Assembly (NCBI GenBank): GCA_040954595.2
Contig: CM082586.2
Coordinates: forward strand, 12,152,001-12,216,000
DNA length: 64,000 bases
Source of the DNA: Balanoglossus misakiensis
Taxonomy: Eukaryota; Hemichordata
Direction: 5' to 3'
The notes under the pieces were generated by a model. It was given only the letters and a program-made list of their open reading frames with translations. It did no database searches and had not been told where the DNA came from. Below, one piece after another: positions 45,510 through 57,874 of the stretch; the first letter of the stretch is position 1, and each line of letters begins with the position of its first letter. Made by a program: the position numbers and the translations under genes.

Positions 45510-45655
45510 AAAAAAAAAAAAGTGAACAATCCTGGCTGAAAAAAAAAAAGTGAGAGATTTCGGTAGAGGAGTCTGGGTAATATTTGAAAAAAAAAAAACG
45601 GAGTCTGAAAAAAAGTTGAATTGAAGAAGAGAAAAGAAAGGGGAAACGCACAAAC

Positions 45656-45737
45656 AACTGCTAGGTGTCGAGATACGTGGGAGTGAACTCCGAAGCATCT
45701 TTTGGGCATCATCGTTATCAATCGACATCCACAAAAG
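45656..45737 (+). other. Possible 5' untranslated exon of the USP-AAA gene
   Basis: A GA-rich stretch at the TIR inner edge ending ACAAAAG before GTGTGT (donor at 45738). The matching acceptor TCTTTCCAAAAG ends at about 46574, eight bases before the ATG. This is inferred from splice-like signals only. Confidence 0.4.
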
Positions 45738-46135
45738 GTGTGTATCATCTGTATGTTATATTTAAGTTTATTTTAACCGTGGATAGCTGCAGTGCATGAT
45801 AAGTCGTTATTTTGCATGGATTGCATCATGTTTAAAAAATCATGTTATCGAGTGAACTTTCTTATTCTACTATTTCCGAAGTATAAAAGTTCAGTTGTGT
45901 CTTTTCGCATCGTTTCGCATATAGTTAGCTCTGCGTGACAGGGCTGTGTGACGAAGATCGACGCACGTTTTGAGTTCGGAATCGGCCGTTTTTGGTAAGG
46001 AAACCATACCGCAACAAATCCGTTGAGTTTCGCCAGGTTTGGCTATGTAGCTTAGCAGGGCTGTGATTGGAGGCGTAGCCGTTAACAACACACAGCCCTG
46101 GTAGCTAAATTCCCACCGCTGGAGTGATGTAACAG

Positions 46136-46356
46136 CACAGGGGACTCTCCCTCCGCGATTTTGTTTGTTTGTTTGTTGTTGTTGTTGTTGTTGTTGTTGA
46201 TGATGATAATACCCTAACACTTACATGTCAACAAACCATATTTATTAATAAAGAAATATGTATTTGTTTATTATGCCAAAAATCACCATCATCATCATCA
46301 TCAACAACAACAACAACAAACAAACAGACAAAATTGCGGAGGGAGAGTCCCCTGTG
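46136..46356. repeat. Foldback with GTT/GATG microsatellite arms
   Basis: CACAGGGGACTCTCCCTCCG plus TTTG/TTG/ATG repeats at 46136-46206 is mirrored by CATCAT/CAACAA/CAAA repeats plus CGGAGGGAGAGTCCCCTGTG at 46284-46356. The spacer is about 80 bp, AT-rich. It lies in the probable first intron of the USP-AAA gene. Confidence 0.85.
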
Positions 46357-46582
46357 GTAACAGGGCAATGTGTTGCTTTGCGGCTTGCTGCCAACCGCCA
46401 GCGGTTGATGATAGTTTACCAAGACAATTAACTTACATTCTTGAATTGTATGTAGTATTTCACATAGAGATGCATGGCATATTTTCATGTGTTACATTTT
46501 AACATACAGTTATTCCTCATTATGGTCTTTGTGAAATAATGTTTCATATATTTTTCATATCTTCTTTCCAAAAGTCATCAGA

Positions 46583-49500
46583 ATGGATAATACACAAAGG
46601 TCAGAAATACAAAGAACATTGGACTCAATGGACACACTTGAAGTAAGAACAGCCGTAAACAATTTATTTAGGGGAAGAAGGCAGCCAGCTCAAGTACAAC
46701 AATTACACAACACACCACATAACACCAGCCGCGCACAAAATCCTAGGGACACATCAAGAAAAACTGCTGTATTTCCTCGATCCACAGCTGTATATTTACC
46801 CAAATCAAGAATGTACCATATGAAACTGTGTGTCCTAAAATATGACGAAGCAGTCATGATTGACACAACAGGAACTGTACATAACTGTGATGGAGACTGG
46901 CTTTTCAAAGGTGACATTTGCTTAGAAAGTAAATGGAATGATATACAGGTGGAGCGAGAAATACAGAACATGATAAGCCTTGCATATCCAAACTATATGG
47001 AAAAATTCAAGTTTGTGGATGTTCCACGCAAGGGTTCAGTCCAGTTACGAATCGTTTCCCGCTCATTCAAATATACGGCAAAAGCAGTATGGGATACAAG
47101 GAGTTTGAATAAAACCATCTATGTCATGCTTGATTCAGAACATGACCACACCCAGGAAACTGCCAGCATTCAGCATTATCAGAGGTGTTCAAATGTTGTA
47201 GATACATATAACAGTACAGTGACTGCAGACGCGTCCCTCCAGTCCCCATCCATGGTACTTGATGAAGTCACCACTGAGATTGAAGGAAATACTACTACTT
47301 TGCAAAGCCATGATGATGAAAGATATGCATGCACTACCGTTGTCCAACCTCTTCAAACAGAAAATGATACAACTATACAGCCTTTAAGTTTCACATCTAA
47401 TCGGGCCATTGAAGACACTGTGCCATCTCCAACAAGTGAATCAATAAGATTAACAAGTACAATACATGATGATACAACAATGCAGCTAGTGCCTTTAAGT
47501 TTCCCAGACAGTGTATCCAATCAGGCGAGTGAAGACAGGCCATCTCCATCAAGTGAACCAATGGGATTAACAAGTACAACTCATGACACCCTATGCAATG
47601 GACCTCAATCAACCACTGGACAGAGTCCAATTGGTAGACAACACCACCAAATGGAAAGTACTGCCAAGAGACATAAAGGAAATCCAAAGAATGTAAGTAT
47701 CCTGCTCAATAAGTCTTCTCATGTTGTTTAGTTTCAATAAGAGAGCTGTGCTCAGGCTGATGACGTGCTTGTGAGTGAGTGAGTGAGTATGTTTATGTTT
47801 GATCAACTGTACGCATCACAATTTTTTAATACAGCTGCTTCAATTCAAAATTTATGAAAGATAAAAATGAAAATATGGAAACTATTTCTTTGAATATTGT
47901 CCTGCCCCCCCCCCCCTGACAAATTCCTAGGGGGTGCTAACATGTCAACAGGTGAACCCCTTTGGTCGAATTGTGTTAACATACAAGTGACATTGACAAA
48001 AGTCACATAAAGACAATTAATGCCATGATTTTCTTATTTGTAGGAGTGCACACTGAGAGACATGATTTGTACTGATGGTGCAGAGCAGCTTGTAGATTAC
48101 GGTAATGTGAACCTAAGTACTTATTCAGCAAAGACACATTCATCCTTGTCAGAAAAAGTAAACATGCATGATCAAGGGAGATGTAGTCTGATGTAGATTG
48201 AGTCATGACTTTTGAATATAAAAAAATGACGTTCTTGCCCTCAGTAAAATTTACTTGAATTTGCAAGATAAGATCAGTTGGTGCACATGCATATATTGTT
48301 CAAATGTCCATTATGTACTAGAATCCAAATAGTAGTTTAGCTGTGCCGATCTTCAATAAAATAAAACCTAAGGTTTGATAGCACTCTGAGATCCCCTAAT
48401 TTCTTATGTTCCAGCATAAATCAGTTGATCTCAGTGTGATCAAATCCTTAATACTTACCAGATTATGACCCCTCAACTTCTGACCTTTAGCCATTCTGCC
48501 ATTACATGTAATTTCAATCATGCACTCTTGGCTTGTTAGAAATGTCTGTGCCCTTCTTTCCAAGAAAACAAGAAACTTTAAAAGGATGGTGACGGGGATA
48601 TTGCCTTGTTGATAATTGAAACAAATTACTAGCTTCCACTATATGTAGTGTGTTTCTCACAACAGGTCTACCAAACCCTGGCAATTACTGTGCAGTCAAT
48701 GCGGTGATACACCTTCTTGCATGCATAAAACCAATTATGGAATGTTTATCTGAGGTGGTTTCTGGTGGTCCATGTATTGAAGCTGTCATTGAGGTATGTC
48801 AAACTTTTCATTTCAAGTTATGCAAATTGTCTTTAGGTATTGCAGACTAAATGGGCATTACGATGACCTACTGAGTCATATGATTAGGTCCCATTGGTAT
48901 AGGCATATATACCATGGGACCTTATGGGATCGGTTGCGTCTGTATGTATGTATGGATGGATGGATGGATGGATGTATGGATGTATGTCTGTATGTCCGTC
49001 CACATCAAAAACTTGAAAACCGCTGCGCGTATCACCTCAATATTTGGTGTGTAGGTGCAGGCTGGGCTGTAGATGGGAGTTTGTCCAAACGAAGTTGCCA
49101 GGCCCAAAAATATGCAAAATAGCTGGAAAAATGTGAAATTTATCAAAACTCTGAAAGTCAACAACTACTTGTCAGATTGCTTTAAAAATTGGTATGCATG
49201 TACCACATGTCAACTTCACATCGACCTGTAAGTGTTAAGTTAATATAATGGATGTTTTATTTTTTATGAATTTTTTAGTCTTTTTATTAAATTTATACCT
49301 TTACTTATATCTCTATGGTTAAGCTATGTCCACGTCTTATTGTGGAATTCTGGTCTGTGCAATAGTCCTGTAATGTGACTGTCTATTGGTCAGTGAGCAC
49401 AATGGGGCCAAAATAAAAGGCAAAATTTTGGGCTCACCTGTAACACCTGCTTAACATATTAATTATGTGCTTGCCTAATTCCGGGCTAACTAATAGGGCT

Positions 49501-52500
49501 AGAGGTTTCGTTCTTGTGGGACATGGACCAGTATAGGGTCAAAATTTCTTGCCAAAATTTTGGGTGACCTCAGGTGACCTTTGACCTACTTTCCTATATC
49601 TCGGCATCCAGAGCAGGTACAGACTTGGCGTTTGGAGGGTTGGGACTAAAATTGAAAAGCCAACATATTGGTCACCTGTGACACCTGCATATCTCATTTA
49701 TTATGTGCATACCTAATTCCAGGCTAACCAATAGGGCTATAGGTTTGGTTTTTGTTGAACATGGACCAGTATAAGATCAAAATTTATTGCCCAAATTTTG
49801 CATGACCTCAGGTGACCTTTGACCTACTGTATCATATCTTGGCATCCAGAGCAGGTACAGACTTGGCGTTTGGAAGGTTGGGACTAAAATTGAAAAGCCA
49901 AAATTGGGGGTCACCTGTGACACCTGCATATCTCATGAATTATGTGCATACCTAATTCCAGGCTAACCAATAGGGATATAGGTTTGGTTTTTGTTGAACA
50001 TAGACCAGTATAAGGTCAAAATTTATTGCCCAAATTTTGCATGACCTCAGGTGACCTTTGACCTACTTTATCATATCTTGGCATCCAGAGAAGGTACAGA
50101 CTTGGCATTTGGAAGGTTGGGACTAAAATTGAAAAGCCAAAATTTGGGGTCACCTGTGACACCTGCATATCTCATTAATTATGTGCATACCTAATTCCAG
50201 GCTAACCAATAGGGCTATAGGTTTGGTTTTTGTTGAACATGGACCAGTATATTTGTCACCTGTGACACCTGCATATCACATTAATTATGTGCATACCTAA
50301 TTCCAGGCTAACCAATAGCGCTATAGGTTTGGTTTTTGTTGAACCTGGACCAGTATAGGGTCAAAATTTCTTGCCCAAATTTTGCATAACCTCAGGTGAC
50401 CTTTGACCTTCTTTTCCATATCTTGGCATCCAGAGCAGATATGCTTATTGCTATGTTGCTATGTGCTATGTTGGCTTGGGCCCGCTGCTTGCAGATCTGC
50501 TTGCAATGTCACCTGTAATTTTTATTCTGGTGTGTCACTGTTTCCACATAATCCTCAAATGGGACCACAGTGTCCTTGACGCTATTTTTTTATAATTGTT
50601 TTCGCAATTTTCATGATAATTCATTATTTGTTATTATTCTTGACGTTATGTTTCTGTCAGTACATGCAGTGAATTGGTTTGTATTCATTCAAGGTAATAT
50701 GTCACCTTTGACAGGTATTTTGATGTATTATACTTTTTTTCATATAATTACAATTACAAAATTAACTTAACAAATACTCTCCATTACAAAAGATTAAAGC
50801 TTATGACTGTATTCTTTAAAAAATAGTTATTGTGTGCAGTCATAGCTTCTCACTTCTAATTTTACTGAAGTGAGCAAAGTTGTCTCTCACAGCATATAAC
50901 AATTTACCTTCTTCTATGCCATAGGATGGGTTATATACTTGATATCAGTATATGGTAGTGTCAACATTATTAAGCCAAAAATATAATATCAGGAATTTTC
51001 ATAAAACACTTTTTCATCTATCATTCCCATTTAAATCTAGATGATATCTTTGATTGGTGAAGAGGATTGTTTGGCAGAATACGAAACAGCAGTAAGCCAT
51101 TTCCTCAAGTGTATGCCACGGGATATGGCTGGCGGTGGGTATGACCCTGCAGAAGTGTTGGACGAAACCTTGAAAGTGTTGTGTACAGAAAATGAGGTAC
51201 AGTATTTTCAATCTTGTCTGTGTTAATTGATTTTAGGTCAGTCTTACATTTGTTCTGATAATGTAACTGTGTCAAGTTTGTCGGACATGAACCAGCAAAA
51301 ATTTATTTAAAAAGTTTTTGGTTACCTTAGGTGACCTTGACCATCTTTCTGATATCTCATTATCTGGCTCAGATACAGCTTTGGAATTCCGTGGGAACCA
51401 CTTGGGCCCCACAAACCATGCCTGTAGATTTAGATTTTAGGTCCAATTTGATTTATATGTACATATATACCATGGGACCTTATGGGATTGGTTGCGTCTG
51501 TATGTATGTATGTATGTATGTATGGATGAATGTATGTCTGTCCACATCAAAAACTTGAAAACCGCTGCGTGTATCACCTTGATATTTGGTGTGCAGATGC
51601 AGGCTGGGCTGAAATGGGAGTTTGTTCAAATGAAAAATTTGAATTTGGTCAAAACTCAGTGACTCAAGAACTACTGGTCAGATTGCTTTGCAAAGTGTGT
51701 GTATTTACTTTATTGAGTTCTTTGTAATTAGGCAGGAACCCCCTCCTGATATTTATACACACAGCAAATTCCTGCATGATAACATAACTGGCTAAGTTTT
51801 AAAGATGCCAGCTGTTCTATTTAGTGTATGTACAGTACATATGCCATTGGCAGCTTATGGGTCAGTCAGTGTTTGCTCTTTGATCTCTCTCTTTCTCTAT
51901 GTGTGTGTGTGTCTGTCTGTCTGTCTGTATATGGCCATGTACTCTGGTGTAGACATTTTCTGGTGTAATCCCTCAATGGGACCACCGTGTCCTTGACGCG
52001 ATTTTTTTTCTTCCAATTGATAGATTTTTTCATTCGTTTCATGTTTTATAGCATTTAGCACAGGTAATCCAGACAACTTTGGCAGGTACACGGAGACGGA
52101 TCTGGATTTACGAGGATGAGGAATTTGAAGACGACAGTTATCGTCATATCCTTTGTTTGACCCTGCTGTTATAAGGGATTTAAGCTGTAACTGTTTGCTC
52201 TATTTTCAGTATTTTTGATCAGTGAATCAATTGCAGTTTTGTGGTCCTCTAACAACAGCATGCCATTTCTAGTACTGCACTAATAAACATAGGCTGTATG
52301 TGTGTAACGTAACATTGACCATTGTTATTGTTGACAAATAAATTCTTGTCCAGACTTTAATTACATTTTTGAATGTGGGGCATTTCTTCATACTATAAGG
52401 ATTTGAACAAAAAACTGCAGGAGATAAACAAACCAAAATTACCTGTACTGAAAACATCGAAAAGTTACAGCTAATTTCCTGACTTAAGTATATATTTTTG

Positions 52501-55500
52501 TAACAAACTAGATTCTTCATGTTGACGAGACCAGTGTTCAAGTGCATATATATCCATAAATACTGTTGTACACAAACTCAGAAACTATGAATGGTTGTAT
52601 GGTGATTTTATCACGCATATATAAAGTAAAAAGGTTGCTGCCCTGTGGTAGTAACTAACAGATGGTGAGATAATGTGTTTTCAAGAAGTAGGGGTGGGCA
52701 TTAATTTGAAACTAAATTGGGCAGACCTTTTCAGGGTGTGATCATTTTATAGGGAAAAATATAACAAATGATACTGACATCATTGATTTTGCTGATGATT
52801 GTCAATTTAATATTCAGTTTTCCTATACATTACCTTGATACACCCCTGGTACGTTCTTCAACTAAACCCAGGATCATCAATTGACAGTATGCTAAATCAT
52901 TTTCTCACAGAGAGAATGATTTATTGTTGGCGAGACATTCCTTCTAATGTGAAAGTCCAAATCAAAGACAGCATAGACGGAGCACCTGAACCTTCTGAAC
53001 GTATGTTTTTTTATTTATTTGATTATACATGTACACTTAGTTACTTTGCTATATGTTTCACTGTTACAAATATAGAACTGAAAATATAGTTAATTTTCAT
53101 AATTTCTCTTTGAGGGGTCACTGTATAAATATTGACATTGTCACGGTATCAATTTACCCCCAGAGATACTACAGAAGTAGAAACCCTTAAATGAAAAAGT
53201 GATTGTCATTTACTCTACTTTAGGGAGAAGGGAGGAAAAGGAACATCATTTTGTTTGTTTTCTTCATTATAGATGACAGCGTAAAGCATGTTGACTTCTG
53301 GGTAACAGAACCCAATTTAATATGTTTGGGGATTCACAGAAATGATGGTTATGGCAATAAGGTAGGTTTCATACTTTCTGTAGACTGATCATAAAAATGT
53401 TAATTATCAAGAGAAAGTGAAGTATAATTCATTGCACCACAACATGTGACTTTTGCTGTAGTTGCTATAGGGCATAAGCTCCAGGTCATGAATGATTTGA
53501 CAACTGAGATGAGACACAAGGATGCTGATCAATGCACATACAGTAGCTGGGGCCAGTGCAGTATTGTCTTCTACATTTTTCTAAATACAGTCAACCAAAA
53601 GAATAAGTAGCTTCTTTTATCCTAGGTAGAGCAAATGATTTAGGATAAATTTAAATTGTATACTATTAGTCTTTGAAAAGTTTGATGCTTTTGTGATATT
53701 ACAGGACAATAGGAGTATAAAAATTCCGAGGTCGATGACTGCTGAAGCACTGTTGTCTCCACAAGATTTCCCTGCATTCTGGTCACCCCCTGATATGGAA
53801 GTCACTGCCATAGTTGTGCATTCTGAAATAAGGGGCCATATAATGTTGTTAGTAAAGAAGGAGGCAGATACATGGTAAATATAGTCTGTTTGCTATGTTC
53901 TTCTTTGTCATCATTTCGTGTGTAAAGCTGTTAAATACTGAAAAGAATGAATAATCAATAACAGATCAGTTTTAGTGAAATTTAGTCTGTGAAGCCTCTT
54001 AATTGATGGTGCTCATGAGAACATGTATGTAATTGACTGCAGAAAAGTGATAATTGATATAATTTTACAATTTCTTTCTTTGACAAATTACAATTAAAGA
54101 TAAAGTTTGAGTCTCTATGCATGTTATATTAATGTGTTAAAACTTATCAAATTCCCTGCTATTGTTAACACATCTCATTTGTTTTTGTCTGTTCAGGGTC
54201 ATGTATGATGATGACCATGTAACTGAATTTATCATGACTTCTGCCATTCTGAAGTATCTACAAGGAGGCAATCAACAAGACAGTGTCAATATCCTTTTTC
54301 TCTTGAAACCAGAACAGACGCACGTTTCTTGTTACTTCATGTAACATGTTACAAAAAACTGTTGATTTTATAGTGGATAAAGTGATCAGTACACAATAAT
54401 TTTTTGATGTATTTCACAAGTGTCTCAGTGCAGTCCATTTTAGAAATTGATACAAGCTCTGCAGTTAATGTCTGTTTGTAGGTGATCACTATTACACAGT
54501 CCTTGTGTAAACATTAAACTACCGTACACTTTGAAAATAAATAGAATATCAGTACTTTCAAAGAAAACTTTAAAGGCTGTAAAAGTGATGAACATGTAGT
54601 CATTCTAAAATGGAAAATAGAGTTTTGTTTGTCTTCCTTAATTACTCACTAATAGCTGTGTACTCAAAGGCCGAAATGTTCAGTCCTTACCCTTCAAAGC
54701 TGAGTGATGCTGTGAGGATATCTGCTAAAGAAAGGTATTTTCCTGGTGACAAAACATCCAAACAAAAGTTTTAGTTGTATGCAAAAGGACAGAACATAAC
54801 ATCTTTCATTTTTTTGCACATTCTATGTAATCAGGCAATATGTGTTTACTGTATCAAATATTCTCATTCGACATTGTCTAGCATTCTAATATGTTACCAC
54901 AGATCTGTATGTGTGAAGACTTTTCATGATATGTCCAATGTTTTTCTTCATTCTGGCAAGAGGTAAAGGTTATTGTCGTAATCAAAGCCTCATAATGTCA
55001 CTGAGTGTGTACATGTACTATTGTACCACTTTTTTCTTTTATTTTCCCTGCAGACTTCAGGATTCTGTTGACTTGAGACAAATAAGTTGTGGATTAGGTA
55101 AATATTTATCATATGATAACAAACCATTTTTGTCCTTGCTGTTGAAAATGGAGGGATAAATGGCTTGTTTCTCATGGAAAAATGATAATATGTGACTTCT
55201 ATATTTGATGTTGTTAATTTAGAAGATTTCCCTTCTGTACTGCTTAGGGACAGAGTTGATATGACAGGACGTGTTTTTTTTTCCTTTTAAAAGAGTTGAA
55301 TAGAGAATTGGTCAGAAGACGAGTTGGGAGAAGACTAAAATCTGTTGTTGGGATGGAGGATATTAAGAAGAAAGTAGAAAAGCTTGCCATCTGCGCAATA
55401 AACAACAAAGCCCGGAGTACAATTAAGAAACAAGAAGAGGAGCCCCTAAATTTATTATTTTATGGGCCACCAGGCACAGGCAAAACTATGTTTGCTAGGT

Positions 55501-57804
55501 TGCTGGCAGGTATGTTTCTTTTTGTGTCCATTCAATCTGTTACAATGTATAGAACTCATTAAACTTTAAAGCTGTAAATTTGTTTTCAATATTAAAGCTT
55601 CAGTATTTCTCGTTTTCGCATAAATTTTGTTTGAAACGGCATCTTCAATTTCTAAAAGTACATGATAATTGATTCTGAATCTAACAGTTATCATGCCCAG
55701 CTCTGTTCATAAACACATACAATTTACAATATAACGAGTGAAGAATGACTTTCTGTCCGGACAGAAAGTCAGGCTCTGTGGACACACGTGACTACTGCGC
55801 ATGCGCACTCAAATGTGAATCTATGCGGAAGAGGTTTGGTCGCCCCAAATCTAGCGCCTCAGCGAAGAAATGCGCACTAATTCGGCGAAATTCTGGGAAG
55901 ATAACTATATGGGAGAAATCAGTCGATGGAACCAGATCAAATCTGAAAATGGTCTGACATCAAATATCAAAGTGGCACGTTTGCTGATCGAGATGTACAA
56001 CATTTCCGTTGTAAACAAACCCGCGCATCATTTCAAGTGTTACGGGCAATATTTACAGCTTGCATATAGCTACAGTTGCCCAAACCTTTCTTATATCTTC
56101 ATTATGTAGTATTCCATGATGAATGTACAGGAAAAACGGGCATTTTTCGATGATGAAAAATGGATACACACGAGAAATACTGGGGCTTTAACCTATAATT
56201 CTCAAATGTTTCAAAAAACACAATGCAAAAGTCAACACCCTTCGTAATTTAATGGTACAGTTTTCATTTCACAGAGTACCACTTTCACAGAACTGTGAGA
56301 AAATTAGTTTTACCTTCATTTTTATTACTTAATATTTTGTTCCAGGTGCAATATAAAGGATGATACCATAATAGGAAATCAAGTTTTATTCAATGTATAA
56401 ATAGAGAGTTTAGGGAGTATTCCTAGTTTCTTTCCACTTTGCATAGGCTGTACATGGTTATCTTATACCATAGGATTGTGTGTAAAAATGCAAGAAACCA
56501 CCGATAAAATATTGTCATTTTCTTGAAATTGTCAGAAATAATTCAGAATGAGAATCAAAATCAATATCTGCAAAAATAAAATTTATGTCAGACCAGCTTG
56601 AGTCTTGGAGTCAGCTCATCTAAAAACTCCTACCATGAAGATCTAAAGTGGGGAGAAGGGATGACTCAGCAATTTCCTTTTTTTGGGGGGTCATAAAATT
56701 GTCGCTAAAATTACCATTGCTTCTCCAATAATTTCCATGTTTGTCTTTGAATCCACACGCACAATTGTCATATAACTAGATGAAATGTACACAGTGAAGT
56801 GGTGAGGGGGGGGGGGGGTATTTCCATATCATGTAAGTCAAAACCTAGTCTGGTAATTTCTATATTCTAGATACAGCAATCGGTGCAGTAAATTCAAAAG
56901 CATTTTTAGTCATGGTTCTACTTTGTGCTTTGCCATTTCAGGATGCTTATATGATGTTGGTATATTAAAGGAAGAGAAAGTTGTTGAAGTACAGAGAGAT
57001 AATGTTGTTGCTCAGTATCTGGGAGAATCAGAGAAGAAAATGAAGAAAAAGATCGAAGAGGCAGCTGGTGGATTGCTGTTTATTGATGAGGCATACTCAC
57101 TATATAAAGGCAAATCTACGAAGGACTTTGGAGTTGACATAATAAACACCCTTATGCACTATCTCACTGGTGACTGTATGAGAGATACCCCAGTATTTGT
57201 TCTTGCAGGATATAAGATGGAAATGGAGAAGTTGCTGTCAGCTAATGAGGGTCTCTTAAGAAGGTTCAGGGAACCATGGATCTTCCAGCCATACACATCT
57301 GAAGATCTGAAACAAATAGTGTGCAACAAGTTGCTAATGCAGGGGTTCCAGTTTGAAAGTGGTACTGATGGTGAGATCCTGGCCCTGATAGAGGCTGTAC
57401 CGCCTGGATTGCGTGTGAAGTTAAATGCAGGACTTTGTGGTCGCATTATCGACTACATGAAGGATAGCATCGATGATCGGGTTTGTAATCCATCCAACAC
57501 GACAGAACTGTTACTTGTAAAGCTAGAAGACATACACAGTGTCAAAGAACAGCTGAGTGGGCAGTGGGTTGATGATCCCAAAACACACACAACCATTGGG
57601 ATACAGACTGATCATGTGGAACTGACAGATAGTACTACAGAGATGATATCTATGAAATGCGTGAATGTCAATACACAGACAACTGGCCATGTGGAAACTG
57701 CACATACACATGCACAGACTGTGATGTTGGGTTCTCTGAACAAAGAGACGCAGACTGACCGACTGGCGAAACTGATGATCAAGGGACACAGACATATCAT
57801 GTAA
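46583..57804 (+). CDS. Novel USP-like protease / CbbX-type AAA+ ATPase fusion protein
   Basis: Thirteen coding exons: 46583-47692, 48044-48101, 48666-48793, 51041-51196, 52052-52136, 52818-53000, 53273-53361, 53705-53874, 54197-54282, 54656-54734, 55054-55097, 55294-55509, 56942-57804. They total 3267 nt (1088 aa) with every phase compatible. Residues 60-190: unrecognised domain (LPKSRMYHMKL, KTIYVMLDSE). 190-370: Ser/Thr-rich linker with two imperfect repeats. 390-670: USP-like domain with GLPNPGNYCAVNAV (Cys398; Asn393 kept), YDPAEVLDETL (QDA-type box, 466-476), LICLGIHRN, VVHSEIRGHIMLL (His648) and WVMYDDDHV (Asp664). 730-1000: AAA+ of the CbbX/SpoVK type with Walker A GPPGTGKT (787-794), Walker B LLFIDEA (846-852), AGY sensor and GLLRRF arginine finger. 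The tail has TQT motifs. The ATG context is AGAATGG. Exons 5 and 9 need weak donors (ACA/GTTATC, ACA/GTGTCA). Protease activity and targets are inference. Confidence 0.82.
48794..51040. repeat. Intron 3 filled with tandem and dispersed repeats
   Basis: 48885-49230 is a dispersed repeat (CCATGGGACCTTATGGGAT, GGAT/GTAT microsatellite, CTTGAAAACCGCTGCG) that recurs at 51455-51700 in intron 4. 49430-50460 is a ~240-bp tandem array, about 4.5 units, related to 39580-39860. 50490-50590 is a module-X fragment. Confidence 0.8.
49565..49587 (-). promoter_or_regulatory. AGGTCA direct repeats (DR1 plus DR4) in array unit
   Basis: Minus strand reads AGGTCA A AGGTCA CCTG AGGTCA: a perfect DR1 and a DR4. 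It recurs at 49803-49825, 50042-50064, partly at 50391-50408, and at 39740-39762. Nuclear receptors such as RXR/HNF4/PPAR types bind DR1 in animals; occupancy here is unknown. Confidence 0.6.
51455..52015. repeat. Intron 4 dispersed repeat and microsatellites
   Basis: 51455-51700 repeats the 48885-49190 element with a GTAT run. 51897-51930 is GT/GTCT microsatellite. 51940-52010 is a diverged module-X end (GGGACCACCGTGTCCTTGA). Confidence 0.75.
55510..56941. other. Intron 12 of the USP-AAA gene, with an NRF-1-type site
   Basis: 1.4 kb between the Walker A and Walker B exons. It contains TGCGCATGCGCA at about 55797-55808 flanked by a short G/C-richer segment (55750-55930), unlike the AT-rich rest. 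It may be a captured repeat or an internal promoter. A G-run lies at 56808. Confidence 0.5.
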
Positions 57805-57874
57805 AACTGAGGTCAACAATGGGACAGAGACTAGTTTGACTTTCTATTATGTCTCACCAGACAGGTACAATTAT

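Larger units (their letters stand above)
44200..45655 (+). repeat. Left terminal inverted repeat of the giant element
   Basis: The inner 365 bp is unique-sequence TIR with NRF-1-type palindromes. The middle (44810-45290) consists of six or more ~75-bp units built from GGAACATTTGTCACCC, GGCAATTTG, CGCAGAGCAATTTGC and A-tracts. The outer part (44240-44800) consists of degenerate A-tract/CACA sequence. Phenylalanine-rich open frames across it are artefacts of the A/T tracts. Confidence 0.85.

Noticed and set aside
44872-45657. Long Phe-rich open frames on the minus strand of the left TIR, and matching ones at 63220-63970
   Set aside because: They follow from A/T homopolymer runs in the TIR tandem units; composition is FFF with no domain pattern, and the reading frame depends on tract lengths that vary between units.
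47397-47687. Minus-strand frame over the Ser/Thr-rich linker of the USP-AAA gene
   Set aside because: Antisense of a low-complexity repetitive coding exon whose plus frame fits the 13-exon model.
48935-48985. GGAT/GTAT run as a regulatory site
   Set aside because: Simple sequence inside a dispersed repeat that recurs at 51500; no specific signal.
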